From Pseudomonas alcaligenes (GTDB lineage: Bacteria; Pseudomonadota; Gammaproteobacteria; Pseudomonadales; Pseudomonadaceae), in contig NZ_CP154874.1 of assembly GCF_041729615.1 (NCBI RefSeq), positions 3,703,501 to 3,767,500 on the forward strand: DNA of 64,000 bases. The letters run 5' to 3'. Within the stretch, counting starts at the first letter, position 1. Every line of letters begins with the position of its first letter. A program made the translations under genes and the position numbers. Below the pieces are notes generated by a model. That model was given only the letters and a program-made list of their open reading frames with translations, did no database searches and was not told the origin of the DNA. Of this stretch, positions 1-8,667 are shown piece by piece.

Positions 1-1
1 T

Positions 2-712
2 GACAATGGTGACCAGCCGGGTGAAACCACCGAGCCGGGCTACGATGTTGCGGTGCGCAGCGACGCGGCCATCGACGGCAGCGCGCAGCGGCGCCTGTTG
101 AGCTTCTCTGCCAGTCCCGAGGAACTCGCTGCCAGTGATGTGAGCGGCCTGCCGGTCGGAACCCGGCATGCCCTGTGGCGCTGGAGCAATGGCGAGCAGA
201 TGCTGGGCGCAGGCGGGCTGGCGGGGGGCAGCCTGAACCCCGAGGAAACGCCTTCTTTCGCCTATGACGTGCTGGAGGTCTACAACGACGGCATGTCGCT
301 GCTGATGACGCCTCTGACCATGCTGCGTATCCAGGACGATGCGGATTTCCTGCAGGTGGCGCATCCCCAGGACAACTATTTCACCCCCAGTGTCAGCACT
401 CGCGTAGATCTCAGCAAGGTCGGCCTGGAGTCCAGCGCCTTGCCGGCCAACCTGACCATCACCGCCAACAGCGCCATTCTCGCCGATGGCTGGAATGCCC
501 AGGGCGAGCATCATTTCCAGGAGCGGGTGGACGACTTCGCCATCGGCACCATGATGGACAACGCGGTGATCAATGCGGTGATCGACTTCATCGGCATCTT
601 CGAACCCAGCTTCGCCGATGTCGACTTCGGCTATGTCGGCACCGATCCCATCCCCGATGCCGAGACCAAGTGCGATTTCGGTTTCTGCTACTTCGATGAA
701 GACGATGATTGA
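2..712 (+). CDS. Hypothetical Tad-operon protein, 5' end outside the window
   Basis: The reading frame is open to the first base, so the gene starts upstream and only the last 236 residues are visible. An internal GTG at 53 is not a convincing start, because the frame upstream of it encodes a linker-like stretch rich in Gly, Asp, Glu, Thr and Pro. The visible part has no membrane segment. It looks like a globular domain of mixed strands ending in a very acidic tail with two Cys (CDFGFC). The next gene starts inside its last codons, so the two are translationally coupled. I do not recognise the family. Position and the linker suggest a secreted or pilus-associated component, since the pseudopilin-like protein two genes downstream has a similar acidic linker. 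Function is unknown. Confidence 0.6.
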   Translation, partial: DNGDQPGETTEPGYDVAVRSDAAIDGSAQRRLLSFSASPEELAASDVSGLPVGTRHALWRWSNGEQMLGAGGLAGGSLNPEETPSFAYDVLEVYNDGMSLLMTPLTMLRIQDDADFLQVAHPQDNYFTPSVSTRVDLSKVGLESSALPANLTITANSAILADGWNAQGEHHFQERVDDFAIGTMMDNAVINAVIDFIGIFEPSFADVDFGYVGTDPIPDAETKCDFGFCYFDEDDD

Positions 713-1370
713 GCGCCTGCCCGCCATCCTGCTGCTCGCTTTACTGTCCCAGGTGGCGCAGGCCGACTGTGATTTCGACGATTTTCCGACCCAGGACGGC
801 ATGCAACTGGCCACGGTGGCAGAGGCCATGCAATGGAACAACCTGCCGATGAGCGTCAAGGGCTTCCGCACCGAGGCGCCCGTGGAAGTGCTGCGCGGCT
901 TCTATGCCGAGCGCTGGGAGGGCGCGGTGGACTTCACCGAGTTCGGCGCCTGGCAGCAGATCCTGCACATCAATGACGACTGCATGATGATGGTTCAGCT
1001 GCGCAGCGCCGAAGGGCAGACCCAGGGCCGCCTGATGCTGGTCAATCCGCCGGATGAGGAGGGCAGCTCACGCCCTCTGGGGGGAGGCGTGCCGATGCCC
1101 CCCGATGCGGTGGTGGTGACCGACATGCAGAACCAGGACAGCTACCGTGACGGCCAGCTGGTGATGCTGCTCTACCCGGATGTGCTCGATGCCGCCACCC
1201 GCTGGTACGAGACGGAGATGGTGCGCAGCGGCTGGCAACTCAACCGCCGTCAGTACAGCCAGAACAACGCCACGCTGATCTACGGCAAAGGTCGCGAGCA
1301 GCTGTCGGTGGTGTTCCTGCGCACCGCCGGCGAGCAGACGCAGATCCTGCTCAATCGGGTGGATCGCTGA
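696..1370 (+). CDS. Exported protein with an internal duplication, Tad operon
   Basis: The 224-aa protein begins with a clear Sec signal peptide (MKTMIERL, then a Leu/Ala core ending AQA). The ATG at 696 was chosen because it gives this complete signal peptide; ATG 705 is possible. The mature part looks like two tandem copies of one small domain. In each, a Phe-Tyr or Trp-Tyr helix (FYAERWEG, WYETEMVRSGW) is followed by strands ending in a similar pattern (MVQLRSAEGQTQ, VVFLRTAGEQTQ). It overlaps the upstream gene by 17 nt, and its TGA overlaps the ATG of the next gene by one base, so it belongs to the Tad operon. It is probably a periplasmic accessory protein. No family is recognised. Confidence 0.7.
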   Translation: MKTMIERLPAILLLALLSQVAQADCDFDDFPTQDGMQLATVAEAMQWNNLPMSVKGFRTEAPVEVLRGFYAERWEGAVDFTEFGAWQQILHINDDCMMMVQLRSAEGQTQGRLMLVNPPDEEGSSRPLGGGVPMPPDAVVVTDMQNQDSYRDGQLVMLLYPDVLDAATRWYETEMVRSGWQLNRRQYSQNNATLIYGKGREQLSVVFLRTAGEQTQILLNRVDR

Positions 1371-2443
1371 TGCGCGCGCAGGCTGGCCAGTCGATGGCCG
1401 AATACCTGGTGGCGCTGGGCATCGGCGGCAGCATCATCGCGGCCCTGACCCTGACACCCTGTACCGTGGCCGGCAGCGCCAAGGGCTGCGTACCGACCCT
1501 GATCGATGCTCTGCACAACAACTATGAGGGCTATTCGGCGGCCATCGGCGATGTGCAGGACTATGGCGAGGTGGACGTAGCCGCACCACCGGAAGATGAG
1601 GGCGAGGTCGAGGATGACGACAGCATTCCCGGTGACGGTGGCAACGATGATCCCACTGAGACGCCGGCCGAGTCGCTGAACAAGGTCAACTACGTCTACG
1701 ACGACCAGGGCAACGTCATCGGCACCGTATCCGGCAGCACCATTTATGACCTCGATGGCAACGTGATCGGTGAGTACACCTACAACGAGGAAACCGGCGA
1801 GCAGGTGGCCGTAGTCGATGGCGAGGAGATCACTGGCGTCAGTGTCGGCAGCATCTTCGTCGACGAGGATGGCAACGAGGTACCGCTGGTGGCCATCGTG
1901 GTCAACAACCAGGTGGTCGGCTTCGCCTACGAGAACGATGGCAAGTATTTCGATCCGCTCAAGGGTGAGCTGACCGATGACGTGCCGGATGGCGCGCAGG
2001 CGGCGACGACTCGCCCGGTGATGGTGCGCGACGGCAGCGGCCAGGCCAGTCTGTTCGGCTACGAAGTCGATGGCTACATCTACTCGCTGAGCAAGGTGCA
2101 GGTCTCCGGCGAGACCTATGCCGCGGCCAAGGTGCCGGATGGCGAGCTGGTGCAGATGGTGCTGACCCAGGCGAGTACGCTGATCAGCTGGAGCGGCTAC
2201 TCGCGTTGCATCGTGCGTGCCGTGAACTGGGTCGACAACGAACTCAACGGCGTATACAGCTTCGACAAGACCGAGGACGACGGCTCCGGCAACCAGGTGA
2301 CCACCACGCAGAACGCCGTGGTCGAGTCGCCCACCAACAACCTTGGCTATATCGACAATGCGGACCAGGGCAGTGGCGGCTGCCAGGGGCGCTGGGTGCT
2401 GACCGAGGGTGCGACGAGCTGGAGCCTGGGTGGCCCGTTCTAA
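1370..2443 (+). CDS. Pseudopilin-like protein with repeat-bearing C-terminal domain
   Basis: The 357-aa product starts MRAQAG, then QSMAEYLVALGIGG. A Gly is followed by six residues ending in Glu(+5)-Tyr(+6) and then a hydrophobic helix, which matches the processing site of Flp pilins and TadE/TadF pseudopilins. The rest is far larger than a Flp pilin. After residue 60 comes an acidic Asp/Glu/Pro linker, then from about residue 108 repeats of the type D-x-x-G-N-V-I-G, then a C-terminal domain with several Cys. The same repeat type fills the C-terminal part of the RcpC encoded immediately downstream. It is likely a minor pilin or pilus-tip component processed by the Tad prepilin peptidase. Role and partner are inferred. 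Confidence 0.6.
   Translation: MRAQAGQSMAEYLVALGIGGSIIAALTLTPCTVAGSAKGCVPTLIDALHNNYEGYSAAIGDVQDYGEVDVAAPPEDEGEVEDDDSIPGDGGNDDPTETPAESLNKVNYVYDDQGNVIGTVSGSTIYDLDGNVIGEYTYNEETGEQVAVVDGEEITGVSVGSIFVDEDGNEVPLVAIVVNNQVVGFAYENDGKYFDPLKGELTDDVPDGAQAATTRPVMVRDGSGQASLFGYEVDGYIYSLSKVQVSGETYAAAKVPDGELVQMVLTQASTLISWSGYSRCIVRAVNWVDNELNGVYSFDKTEDDGSGNQVTTTQNAVVESPTNNLGYIDNADQGSGGCQGRWVLTEGATSWSLGGPF
1691..1890 (+). repeat. Coding repeats of the D-x-x-G-N-V-I-G type
   Basis: Residues 108 to about 174 of the pseudopilin-like protein contain at least three units with the cores YDDQGNVIG, YDLDGNVIG and VDEDGNEV. They are separated by short Thr/Ser/Val-rich strands. They match the repeat family in the RcpC gene 1.4 kb downstream, although these copies are more diverged. 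Confidence 0.7.
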
Positions 2444-2523
2444 GGGCGCGTGACGAGAACAATAGCGCTGCCGCACTGCGCGAGCCGCGTAGAACAAGTA
2501 TTCGATTCACTGGGGGAGAGGGC

Positions 2524-4581
2524 ATGCAGCCTGTTTCGGGGAGCAAGTTGTTGATTATTGCGGTGGTCTGCGGGGTGCTCGCAGGTGGCGCGGCCTGGCT
2601 CTATCTGAAGAGCAAGGAAGCGCAGTACCGCGAGGCCTACAAGCCGCCGGTCGAGCGCAAGGTGGCGCTGGTGGTGCCGCGTCGGGACATCGGCAAGGCC
2701 GAGGTGGTCAACAAGGAAAAGGTCGCGGTGCTGGAAGTGCCGGCGCAGTTCGTCCCATCCGGGGCTGTCCTCGCGCAGGACTGGAAGAAGCTCGACGGAC
2801 GCATGGTCGAGATGCCCCTGCAGAAGGGCAAGCCGATCACCTGGAGCGCCGTCGAGGGCAGCTCGGTCAGTCGCTTCTCCGAGAACGTCGAGTTGGGCAA
2901 GCGGGCCAAGACGGTGAAGATCAGCAAGATCAATTCCTTCGACGGCCTGTTGCGCCCCGGTGACCATATCGACCTGCTCGGCAGTTTCGCCGCCAGCGAT
3001 ATCGGCCTGCAGGAGCAGCCCAACATGGCCGATGCCGTGGTCATGACCATCCTCGAGGACCTGGTGGTGGTCGCCGCCGGCCGTGAGGATGCCAGCGGGC
3101 GCAAGTACGAAACCTTCTACGACCAGAACTCGGCCGACGGTTTCAACATGAACTTCTCCACCATCAGCCTGATGCTGACCCCGCAGCAGGTGGCGCGGGT
3201 GGAGCTGGCCGAGCGCAGTGGCGACCTGGTCGCGGTGCTGCGCCATCCCAAGGACACCAGCTTCGCCCGGCTGGGGCAGATCACCGTGGCCAACCTGCTG
3301 GAGCCACCACCTGCCGAGAAGGCCGATGTGGTGCTGGATGCCGATGGCAAGCTGGTCGGACGCATCGTGGGCGACAACGTGGTGGATGCCCAGGGCCGCA
3401 TCGTCGGCAAGATGGTCGATGGCAAGGCGGTGAGTTTCGATGGCAAGGCGCTGGGGCGGGTGGTCAAGGATGTGGCGGCCAATGACCCGCTGCTGCGCAT
3501 GCGCGAGCGCGCCGACGTGGTGCGTGGCGCCGACGGCAAGGTGATCGGTCGCATCGTCGACGGCAAGATCGTGGACGCCGATGGCAAGGTCATCGGCGTG
3601 GTCAAGAACGGCCAGGCGGTCGGTCTCAAGGGCGAGAGCCTGGGCAGCGTCGAGCGCAACGCTGCATTGGATGCCCAGGGGCGGGTGATCGACATGGGCA
3701 AATCCGTCGCCCAGGCCGCGCCGCAGAAGCAGGGTAGCGAACAGCAGGTGGTGCGTGACGCCAGCGGCAAGGTGATAGGTCGGGTGGTTGGCGGCCAGGT
3801 GGTGGATGCCGATGGCAAGGTCATCGGCCAGTACCGCGATGGCAAGGCGGTCGGCCTGGACGGCAAGGCGCTGGGCAAGGTGGAGACTGCCCTGGTCGAT
3901 GGCAATGGCAAGGTGGTCGGGCGCATGGGTGAGGTGGTGCGCGATGCCAACGGCAAGATCATCGGCCGGGTGGTCGACGGTCAGGTGGTGGATGCCAATG
4001 GCAAGGTGCTCGGTGTGGTACGCGATGGCAAGGCCGTGGGTGTGGATGGCAAGAGCATCGGCCAGCTGGACAAGGTGCAGCTCGATGAACAGGGCAAGCC
4101 CAAGGACGATGGTGTGCGGGTGGTGCGCGATGCCAGCGGCAACGTGATCGGCACCGTGGTCGGTGACCGTGTGCTGGATGCCCAGGGGCGCGAAGTCGGC
4201 AAGGTGGTGGATGGCCAGGTGGTCGACAAGAGCGGCCGCGCCCTGGCCGGTGCCCAGGTCGAGGTGCAGCAGGATGCGGTGCGCGTGGCCCGTGATGCTT
4301 CCGGCAAAGCCATCGGCACGGTCAAGGGCGACACCGTTTACGACGCCGAGGGCAAGGTGGTCGGCAAGCTGGTGGACGGCAAGGTGGTGGATGGCAACGG
4401 CAATGTCGTGGCCTCCGGCATCAGCGCCGAGGTCGAGGGGCAGGCGCAGGCCGATACCGCGCTGGCACTGGCGGGTGAGGAAGAGGGCGGCGCGCCGCAG
4501 ACCAGCCGCATGGTGCAGTTCATTCCCGGTGGCACCGGCAAGAACGGGGTGATCCCGGTGCAGAGCCTGCGCCTGGAATAG
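2524..4581 (+). CDS. rcpC: RcpC/CpaB-type Tad pilus assembly protein with a large repeat insertion
   Basis: RcpC/CpaB is a periplasmic, inner-membrane-anchored protein of the Tad apparatus that works with the RcpA secretin. The start at ATG 2524 follows a strong GGGGGAGAG ribosome site. Residues 8-28 form the membrane anchor. Residues about 45-115 fit the SAF/CpaB domain (VVPRRDIGKAEVV and, later, LQKGKPITWSAV). The RcpC-specific domain follows (SFDGLLRPGDHIDLLG) to about residue 265. The family is usually 270-320 aa; this one is 685 aa. The excess is an array of about 21 short repeats (residues 269-632), after which the protein resumes with a family-like C-terminal strand (MVQFIPGG). Family assignment is secure; the role of the insertion is unknown. 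Confidence 0.9.
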   Translation: MQPVSGSKLLIIAVVCGVLAGGAAWLYLKSKEAQYREAYKPPVERKVALVVPRRDIGKAEVVNKEKVAVLEVPAQFVPSGAVLAQDWKKLDGRMVEMPLQKGKPITWSAVEGSSVSRFSENVELGKRAKTVKISKINSFDGLLRPGDHIDLLGSFAASDIGLQEQPNMADAVVMTILEDLVVVAAGREDASGRKYETFYDQNSADGFNMNFSTISLMLTPQQVARVELAERSGDLVAVLRHPKDTSFARLGQITVANLLEPPPAEKADVVLDADGKLVGRIVGDNVVDAQGRIVGKMVDGKAVSFDGKALGRVVKDVAANDPLLRMRERADVVRGADGKVIGRIVDGKIVDADGKVIGVVKNGQAVGLKGESLGSVERNAALDAQGRVIDMGKSVAQAAPQKQGSEQQVVRDASGKVIGRVVGGQVVDADGKVIGQYRDGKAVGLDGKALGKVETALVDGNGKVVGRMGEVVRDANGKIIGRVVDGQVVDANGKVLGVVRDGKAVGVDGKSIGQLDKVQLDEQGKPKDDGVRVVRDASGNVIGTVVGDRVLDAQGREVGKVVDGQVVDKSGRALAGAQVEVQQDAVRVARDASGKAIGTVKGDTVYDAEGKVVGKLVDGKVVDGNGNVVASGISAEVEGQAQADTALALAGEEEGGAPQTSRMVQFIPGGTGKNGVIPVQSLRLE
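3328..4419 (+). repeat. Tandem coding repeats in rcpC, about 21 units in triplets
   Basis: Each unit is about 15-20 residues with the core D-x-x-G-K-x-x-G followed by a short Val-rich strand. The units recur as triplets whose members resemble VVRDASGKVIG, VVDADGKVIG and AVGLDGKALG, giving a superrepeat of about 50-55 residues seen five to six times. The DNA is also very similar between copies: gatggcaaggtcatcggc occurs near 3582 and again near 3810. This points to recent duplication or gene conversion and could make the copy number unstable. Confidence 0.9.
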
Positions 4582-4654
4582 ATCGCAAGGCCGTAGCGGC
4601 GCCTCGCAGTGCCGCACGGGATAAGAAGGACGCTAGGGCTTCGAGACCATAAAG

Positions 4655-6142
4655 ATGAAAGTACGATTTCTTTTGCTTTGCGTGGGGATGCTGGCGGCGC
4701 CGCTGGCCATGGCCGAGAGCCTGCCGGCGCAGCTGACGCTGTACAAGGGTGATGTGCGGGTGATCGAGGCGCCGGGGATCGAGCGCCTGGCGGTGGGCAA
4801 CGTGGAATTGCTCGGCGCCACTCTGCTGAAGAATCAGGAGATGGTACTGACCGCCGAGGCCGAAGGCGAAACCACGGTGCAGGCCTGGTTCGCCGATGGC
4901 TCGCGGGAGCAGATGGGGGTGGTGGTGGTCAAGGCCAACGGCTATCGGCAGATCGGCGAGTTGCGCGCGCTGCTCGGCGATATCCCCGGGCTGAAGATCC
5001 GTACGGTCGGCCGCCAGGTGGTGATGGAGGGGCGTCTGCACAGTCAGGATCTGCAGCGGGTCAAGGATGCGGTGAAGTTCTACGACAACGTGCTGGTGCT
5101 GGCCGAGGAGCAGAACGGTGCGGCGACCAAGTCCGACTCCGGGCTGATGCTGGAGGAAGTGCGGGCCATGCTCGGGCAGATTCCGGGCATCTCGATCAAG
5201 ACCGTGGGGCGGCAGATCGTGGTCGATGGCGACCTCAACGAGATCGACATGGAACGCATCAAGCTGCTGCAGGAGCGCTATCCGGACATGCTGGTACTGG
5301 CTCAGCCGATGTCGCAGTTCGTCGCACCGATGATCTATTTCGATGTGCGCATCACCGAATTCGCCAAGGACGACGTAGAGGAGCTGGGCATCAACTGGAG
5401 CACCAGCATCAACGGGCCGAGCTTCGTGTTTTCCTCGGACCAGCGTACCAACCCCTATTTCCGCGGCCAGTTCCCCAGCGACAGCGGTACTTTCGACGAC
5501 CTCAACGAGGCAGTCGGCAATACCGGTACCAATGGCTACTGGGGTATCGCCACCGAGATCACTTCGCGCATCAACATGCTGGAGAAGAACGGCTCGGCCC
5601 TGACCCTGGCCTCGCCACGGCTGTCCGCACGCAGTGGCGGCCAGGCCGAGCTGACGGTCGGCGGCGAGGTGCCGGTGGTGACCAGCAGCATCAACGGCCC
5701 CTCGGTGGAGTACAAGGAGTTCGGCATCATCCTCAACATCGCGCCGCAGATCTACGGCAACGACCGCGTCGCGGCCAAGGTGATGGCCGAGATCAGCCAG
5801 CTGGACAAGGCCAACCAGGTGGGTGACTACCCGGCGTTCAAGACGCGCCGCACCGACAACGAGGTGCAGCTGCGAGTCGGCGAGACCCTGGTGCTGTCCG
5901 GCCTGGTCAACAAGGACAGCCAGCAGACCTACGAGGGTATCAAGTGGCTGCAGGACATCCCGGTGCTGGGCCCGTTCTTCCGTAACAAGAGCTTCAAGGG
6001 TACCCAGACCGAGCTGGTGATCTTCATCACGCCCGAGCTGATGACCGGCCCGACGGCCACCGTCAACCAGCGTGAGCTGGATCGTGCCGAGCGCATGCTC
6101 GGCGACTTCGAGAAGTCGGTGAAGAAAGGTCTGCTCGACTGA
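4655..6142 (+). CDS. rcpA: RcpA/CpaC outer-membrane secretin of the Tad pilus
   Basis: The protein forms the outer-membrane channel through which the Flp pilus leaves the cell. It is 495 aa, a normal length. Residues 1-21 are a signal peptide (MKVRFLLLCVG to AMA). The N-terminal pilus-specific domain follows, with two BON-like repeats (IPGLKIRTVGRQVVMEG and IPGISIKTVGRQIVVDG). The secretin domain occupies the C-terminal half (LTLASPRLSARSGGQAE, VGGEVPVV, then GLVNKDSQQTYEGIKWL and TELVIFITPELM). It sits between rcpC and tadA with a 10-base gap to tadA. Confidence 0.95.
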   Translation: MKVRFLLLCVGMLAAPLAMAESLPAQLTLYKGDVRVIEAPGIERLAVGNVELLGATLLKNQEMVLTAEAEGETTVQAWFADGSREQMGVVVVKANGYRQIGELRALLGDIPGLKIRTVGRQVVMEGRLHSQDLQRVKDAVKFYDNVLVLAEEQNGAATKSDSGLMLEEVRAMLGQIPGISIKTVGRQIVVDGDLNEIDMERIKLLQERYPDMLVLAQPMSQFVAPMIYFDVRITEFAKDDVEELGINWSTSINGPSFVFSSDQRTNPYFRGQFPSDSGTFDDLNEAVGNTGTNGYWGIATEITSRINMLEKNGSALTLASPRLSARSGGQAELTVGGEVPVVTSSINGPSVEYKEFGIILNIAPQIYGNDRVAAKVMAEISQLDKANQVGDYPAFKTRRTDNEVQLRVGETLVLSGLVNKDSQQTYEGIKWLQDIPVLGPFFRNKSFKGTQTELVIFITPELMTGPTATVNQRELDRAERMLGDFEKSVKKGLLD

Positions 6143-6152
6143 GGATGCGCTG

Positions 6153-7808
6153 ATGTTCGAGTTAGAAGTCACTTACCGCAACGGTCAGCCCGTCGACAAG
6201 CTCACCTGCACTGCCGCCCAGTGCGAGCTGGGTAAGGCGCGCACCTGCATCCTGCGTCTGCGAGGCTGGCGTGTGGCGCCGGTGCATGCCCGCATCGAGC
6301 GCTCGCTGGCCGGGCTGTTCGTCGAGGACCTCAGTCGTGGCTACGAGCTGGAGGTCAACGGCAAGCTGGTGGGGCGCTATGGCCCGCTGAGCGAAAGCGA
6401 TGTGATCGGCATCGGCGGCTACCTGGTGCGGGTTCGCCCGCTGGTGGTCGAGACCGAGGACATGCCGCCCACCGACAGCGACCTGCCGTTCAACGAGGAA
6501 GAGGCTGCCGGTGTGGTCACCCACGACCAGGCCGCCTACATGGAGTGGTCCAAGTACATCCATGGCGAGCTGTTCCGTGCCATGGACCTGCGCCGCATGG
6601 ATCTGGAAACCATGGCTGCCGACGAGGTGCGTGCGCGCCTGTCCGAGCTGGTCGACGAGATCATGGAGCAGATTCGCGGGCGCCTGCCCAAGTGCATCGA
6701 TTGCGATGTGCTGCGCAAGATCGTGCTGGACGAGGCGGTCGGGCTGGGGCCGTTGGAGGACCTGCTGGCCGATGAGAGCGTCACCGAGATCATGGTCAAC
6801 CGCCACGACGACATCTACGTCGAGCGCTCCGGCCGCCTGGAGCGGACGACGATCAACTTCAGCTCCGATGCCACGGTGATGGCCACCATCGAGCGGATCA
6901 TCTCGCCGCTCGGCCGGCGCATCGACGAGAGCTCGCCGATGGTCGATGCGCGCCTCAAGGACGGTTCGCGGGTCAACGCCATCATCCCGCCGCTGGCGCT
7001 CAAGGGCCCATGCCTGACCATCCGCAAGTTCTCCCAGCACAAGCTGACCACCGATGACCTGATCCGCTACGGCTCGATCAACGAACCCATGGTGACCTTT
7101 CTGCGTACGGCGGTGGAGCAGCGTCTCAACATAGTGGTTTCGGGAGGCACGGGTTCGGGCAAGACCACCCTGCTGAACATCCTGTCCAACTTCATTCCGG
7201 TGGAGGAGCGGGTGGTGACCGTGGAGGACGCCGCCGAACTGAAGCTGGTACAGCCACATGTGGTGTCCCTGGAGGCGCGCCCGGCGAACATGGAAGGCAA
7301 GGGCCAGGTGACCATCCGCGATCTGGTGCGCAACTGCCTGCGCATGCGCCCCGACCGCATCGTGGTCGGCGAGTGTCGCGGCGGCGAGGCGCTGGACATG
7401 CTGCAGGCGATGAATACCGGTCACGATGGTTCGCTGACCACCGGCCACGCCAACTCACCGCGCGACATGCTGCGCCGTCTGGAGGTGATGGTGCTGATGG
7501 CCGGCATGGACCTGCCGGTGCAGGCCATCCGCGAGCAGATCGCCTCGGCGGTCAACATCATCGTGCAGCAGACCCGCTTCGGCGACGGCTCGCGGCGCAT
7601 CACCAGCATCACCGAGGTCACCGGCATGGAGCAGGGCACCATACTGCTCAACGAGATCTTCTGCTTCCGCCAGCAGGGCTTCGACCAGAATGGCCGGGTC
7701 AGGGGGCGCTACCTGGCGACAGGCCAGGTGCCGGAGTTCTACGAGGAGCTGCGTAGTCGGGGTATTCCGGTGGATATGGGCATCTTCAAGACCAGCCAGG
7801 AGGTCTGA
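6153..7808 (+). CDS. tadA: TadA/CpaF pilus ATPase with an N-terminal FHA domain
   Basis: TadA is the hexameric cytoplasmic ATPase that drives Flp pilus assembly. The 551-aa protein has Walker [10 protein letters not shown] at about residues 331-339, the Asp-box and His-box region, and the Walker B segment [16 protein letters not shown] followed by [15 protein letters not shown], all typical of the CpaF branch. The first 100 residues are not part of a standard TadA. They read as a forkhead-associated (FHA) fold: a conserved Ser/His-like patch, then [24 protein letters not shown] domains bind phosphothreonine peptides. No tadZ lies between rcpA and tadA here. The FHA domain may dock or localise the ATPase instead; this is inference. 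Confidence 0.93.
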   Translation: MFELEVTYRNGQPVDKLTCTAAQCELGKARTCILRLRGWRVAPVHARIERSLAGLFVEDLSRGYELEVNGKLVGRYGPLSESDVIGIGGYLVRVRPLVVETEDMPPTDSDLPFNEEEAAGVVTHDQAAYMEWSKYIHGELFRAMDLRRMDLETMAADEVRARLSELVDEIMEQIRGRLPKCIDCDVLRKIVLDEAVGLGPLEDLLADESVTEIMVNRHDDIYVERSGRLERTTINFSSDATVMATIERIISPLGRRIDESSPMVDARLKDGSRVNAIIPPLALKGPCLTIRKFSQHKLTTDDLIRYGSINEPMVTFLRTAVEQRLNIVVSGGTGSGKTTLLNILSNFIPVEERVVTVEDAAELKLVQPHVVSLEARPANMEGKGQVTIRDLVRNCLRMRPDRIVVGECRGGEALDMLQAMNTGHDGSLTTGHANSPRDMLRRLEVMVLMAGMDLPVQAIREQIASAVNIIVQQTRFGDGSRRITSITEVTGMEQGTILLNEIFCFRQQGFDQNGRVRGRYLATGQVPEFYEELRSRGIPVDMGIFKTSQEV

Positions 7809-7809
7809 C

Positions 7810-8667
7810 ATGAGCGGATTGATGCTGATCCTCTGCGTGGCCGCCGTGGCCCTGTGCGCCTTCTGCCTGGCGCTGATCTTCGGCCGGGTGATCCTGGCCA
7901 ACCTGAGCTTCTACCGGCGCCAGTTCAGTGCCAGCGCCGAAGTGGAACTGGCCGACATGTTCATCTTCGCCAGCGGCCAGCAGCTGTTCGTGTTCAACCT
8001 GATGCTGCTGGTGTTCGTGCCGCTGTTCCTGCATGTGCTGTTCGACATCCTGGTGATCACCGCCACCGGCGCGCTACTGGCCCTGTTCGTGCCGCGCGTC
8101 GTGTTCAAGACGCTCAAGCGCAAGCGCCTGATGAAGTTCGAGGAGCAGCTGCCGGATGCCTTCATGCTGCTGTCCAGCAGCCTGCAGTCCGGCGCCAGTC
8201 TGAACATGGCGCTGGAGAACGTGGTGCAGCAATCACCGGCACCCCTGAGCCAGGAATTCGGCCTGCTGGTGAAGAAACTGCGCCTGGGCGTGACCCTGGA
8301 GGACGCCCTGGTGAAGATGGAGGAGCGCATTCCGCTGCCCAGCTTCATCATGGCCAGCTCGGCGGTGCGTATCAGTCGCGAGGTGGGTGGTAACCTGGTC
8401 GAGACCATCAACGGCATGGCCACCACCCTGCGGCGCAAGAAGGTGATGGAAGGCAAGATCGATAGCCTCACATCCCAGGGCCGCGCCCAGGGCATCTTCA
8501 TGGCCATGCTGCCGATCTTTCTCGCCGGCATCCTCAGCGCCATCGAACCCGAGGCCATGAGCCAGCTGTACACCACCCGCATGGGCTTGGCCGTGCTGGC
8601 GGTGATGGTGGTGATGGAGATCCTCGGCTTCACCTTCATCAAGAAAATCACCCGGATCGACGCCTGA
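7810..8667 (+). CDS. tadB: TadB inner-membrane platform protein
   Basis: TadB is one of two GspF-related platform proteins of the Tad machine and interacts with TadA. The 285-aa protein has an N-terminal membrane helix (LILCVAAVALCAFCLALIF), a second hydrophobic block near residues 60-95, the T2SSF domain (LPDAFMLLSSSLQSGASL, then SREVGGNLVETINGM) and a C-terminal pair of helices. ATG 7810 lies one base after the tadA stop, and the tadB TGA overlaps the tadC ATG. Confidence 0.93.
   Translation: MSGLMLILCVAAVALCAFCLALIFGRVILANLSFYRRQFSASAEVELADMFIFASGQQLFVFNLMLLVFVPLFLHVLFDILVITATGALLALFVPRVVFKTLKRKRLMKFEEQLPDAFMLLSSSLQSGASLNMALENVVQQSPAPLSQEFGLLVKKLRLGVTLEDALVKMEERIPLPSFIMASSAVRISREVGGNLVETINGMATTLRRKKVMEGKIDSLTSQGRAQGIFMAMLPIFLAGILSAIEPEAMSQLYTTRMGLAVLAVMVVMEILGFTFIKKITRIDA

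Noticed and set aside
1280..2497. A 405-residue minus-strand frame opposite the pseudopilin-like gene
   Set aside because: Low-complexity antisense of a GC-rich gene; the plus strand has coupled starts and a pilin signal.
3328..4419. CRISPR-like periodic repeats
   Set aside because: The repeats are in frame, diverged at third positions and encode conserved residues, with no spacers of fixed length.
2440..4617. A 725-residue open frame on the minus strand opposite rcpC
   Set aside because: It is a shadow of the repetitive, GC-rich rcpC coding sequence. Its His/Leu/Ala-rich repeats mirror the rcpC repeats, and it has no ribosome site or family features.
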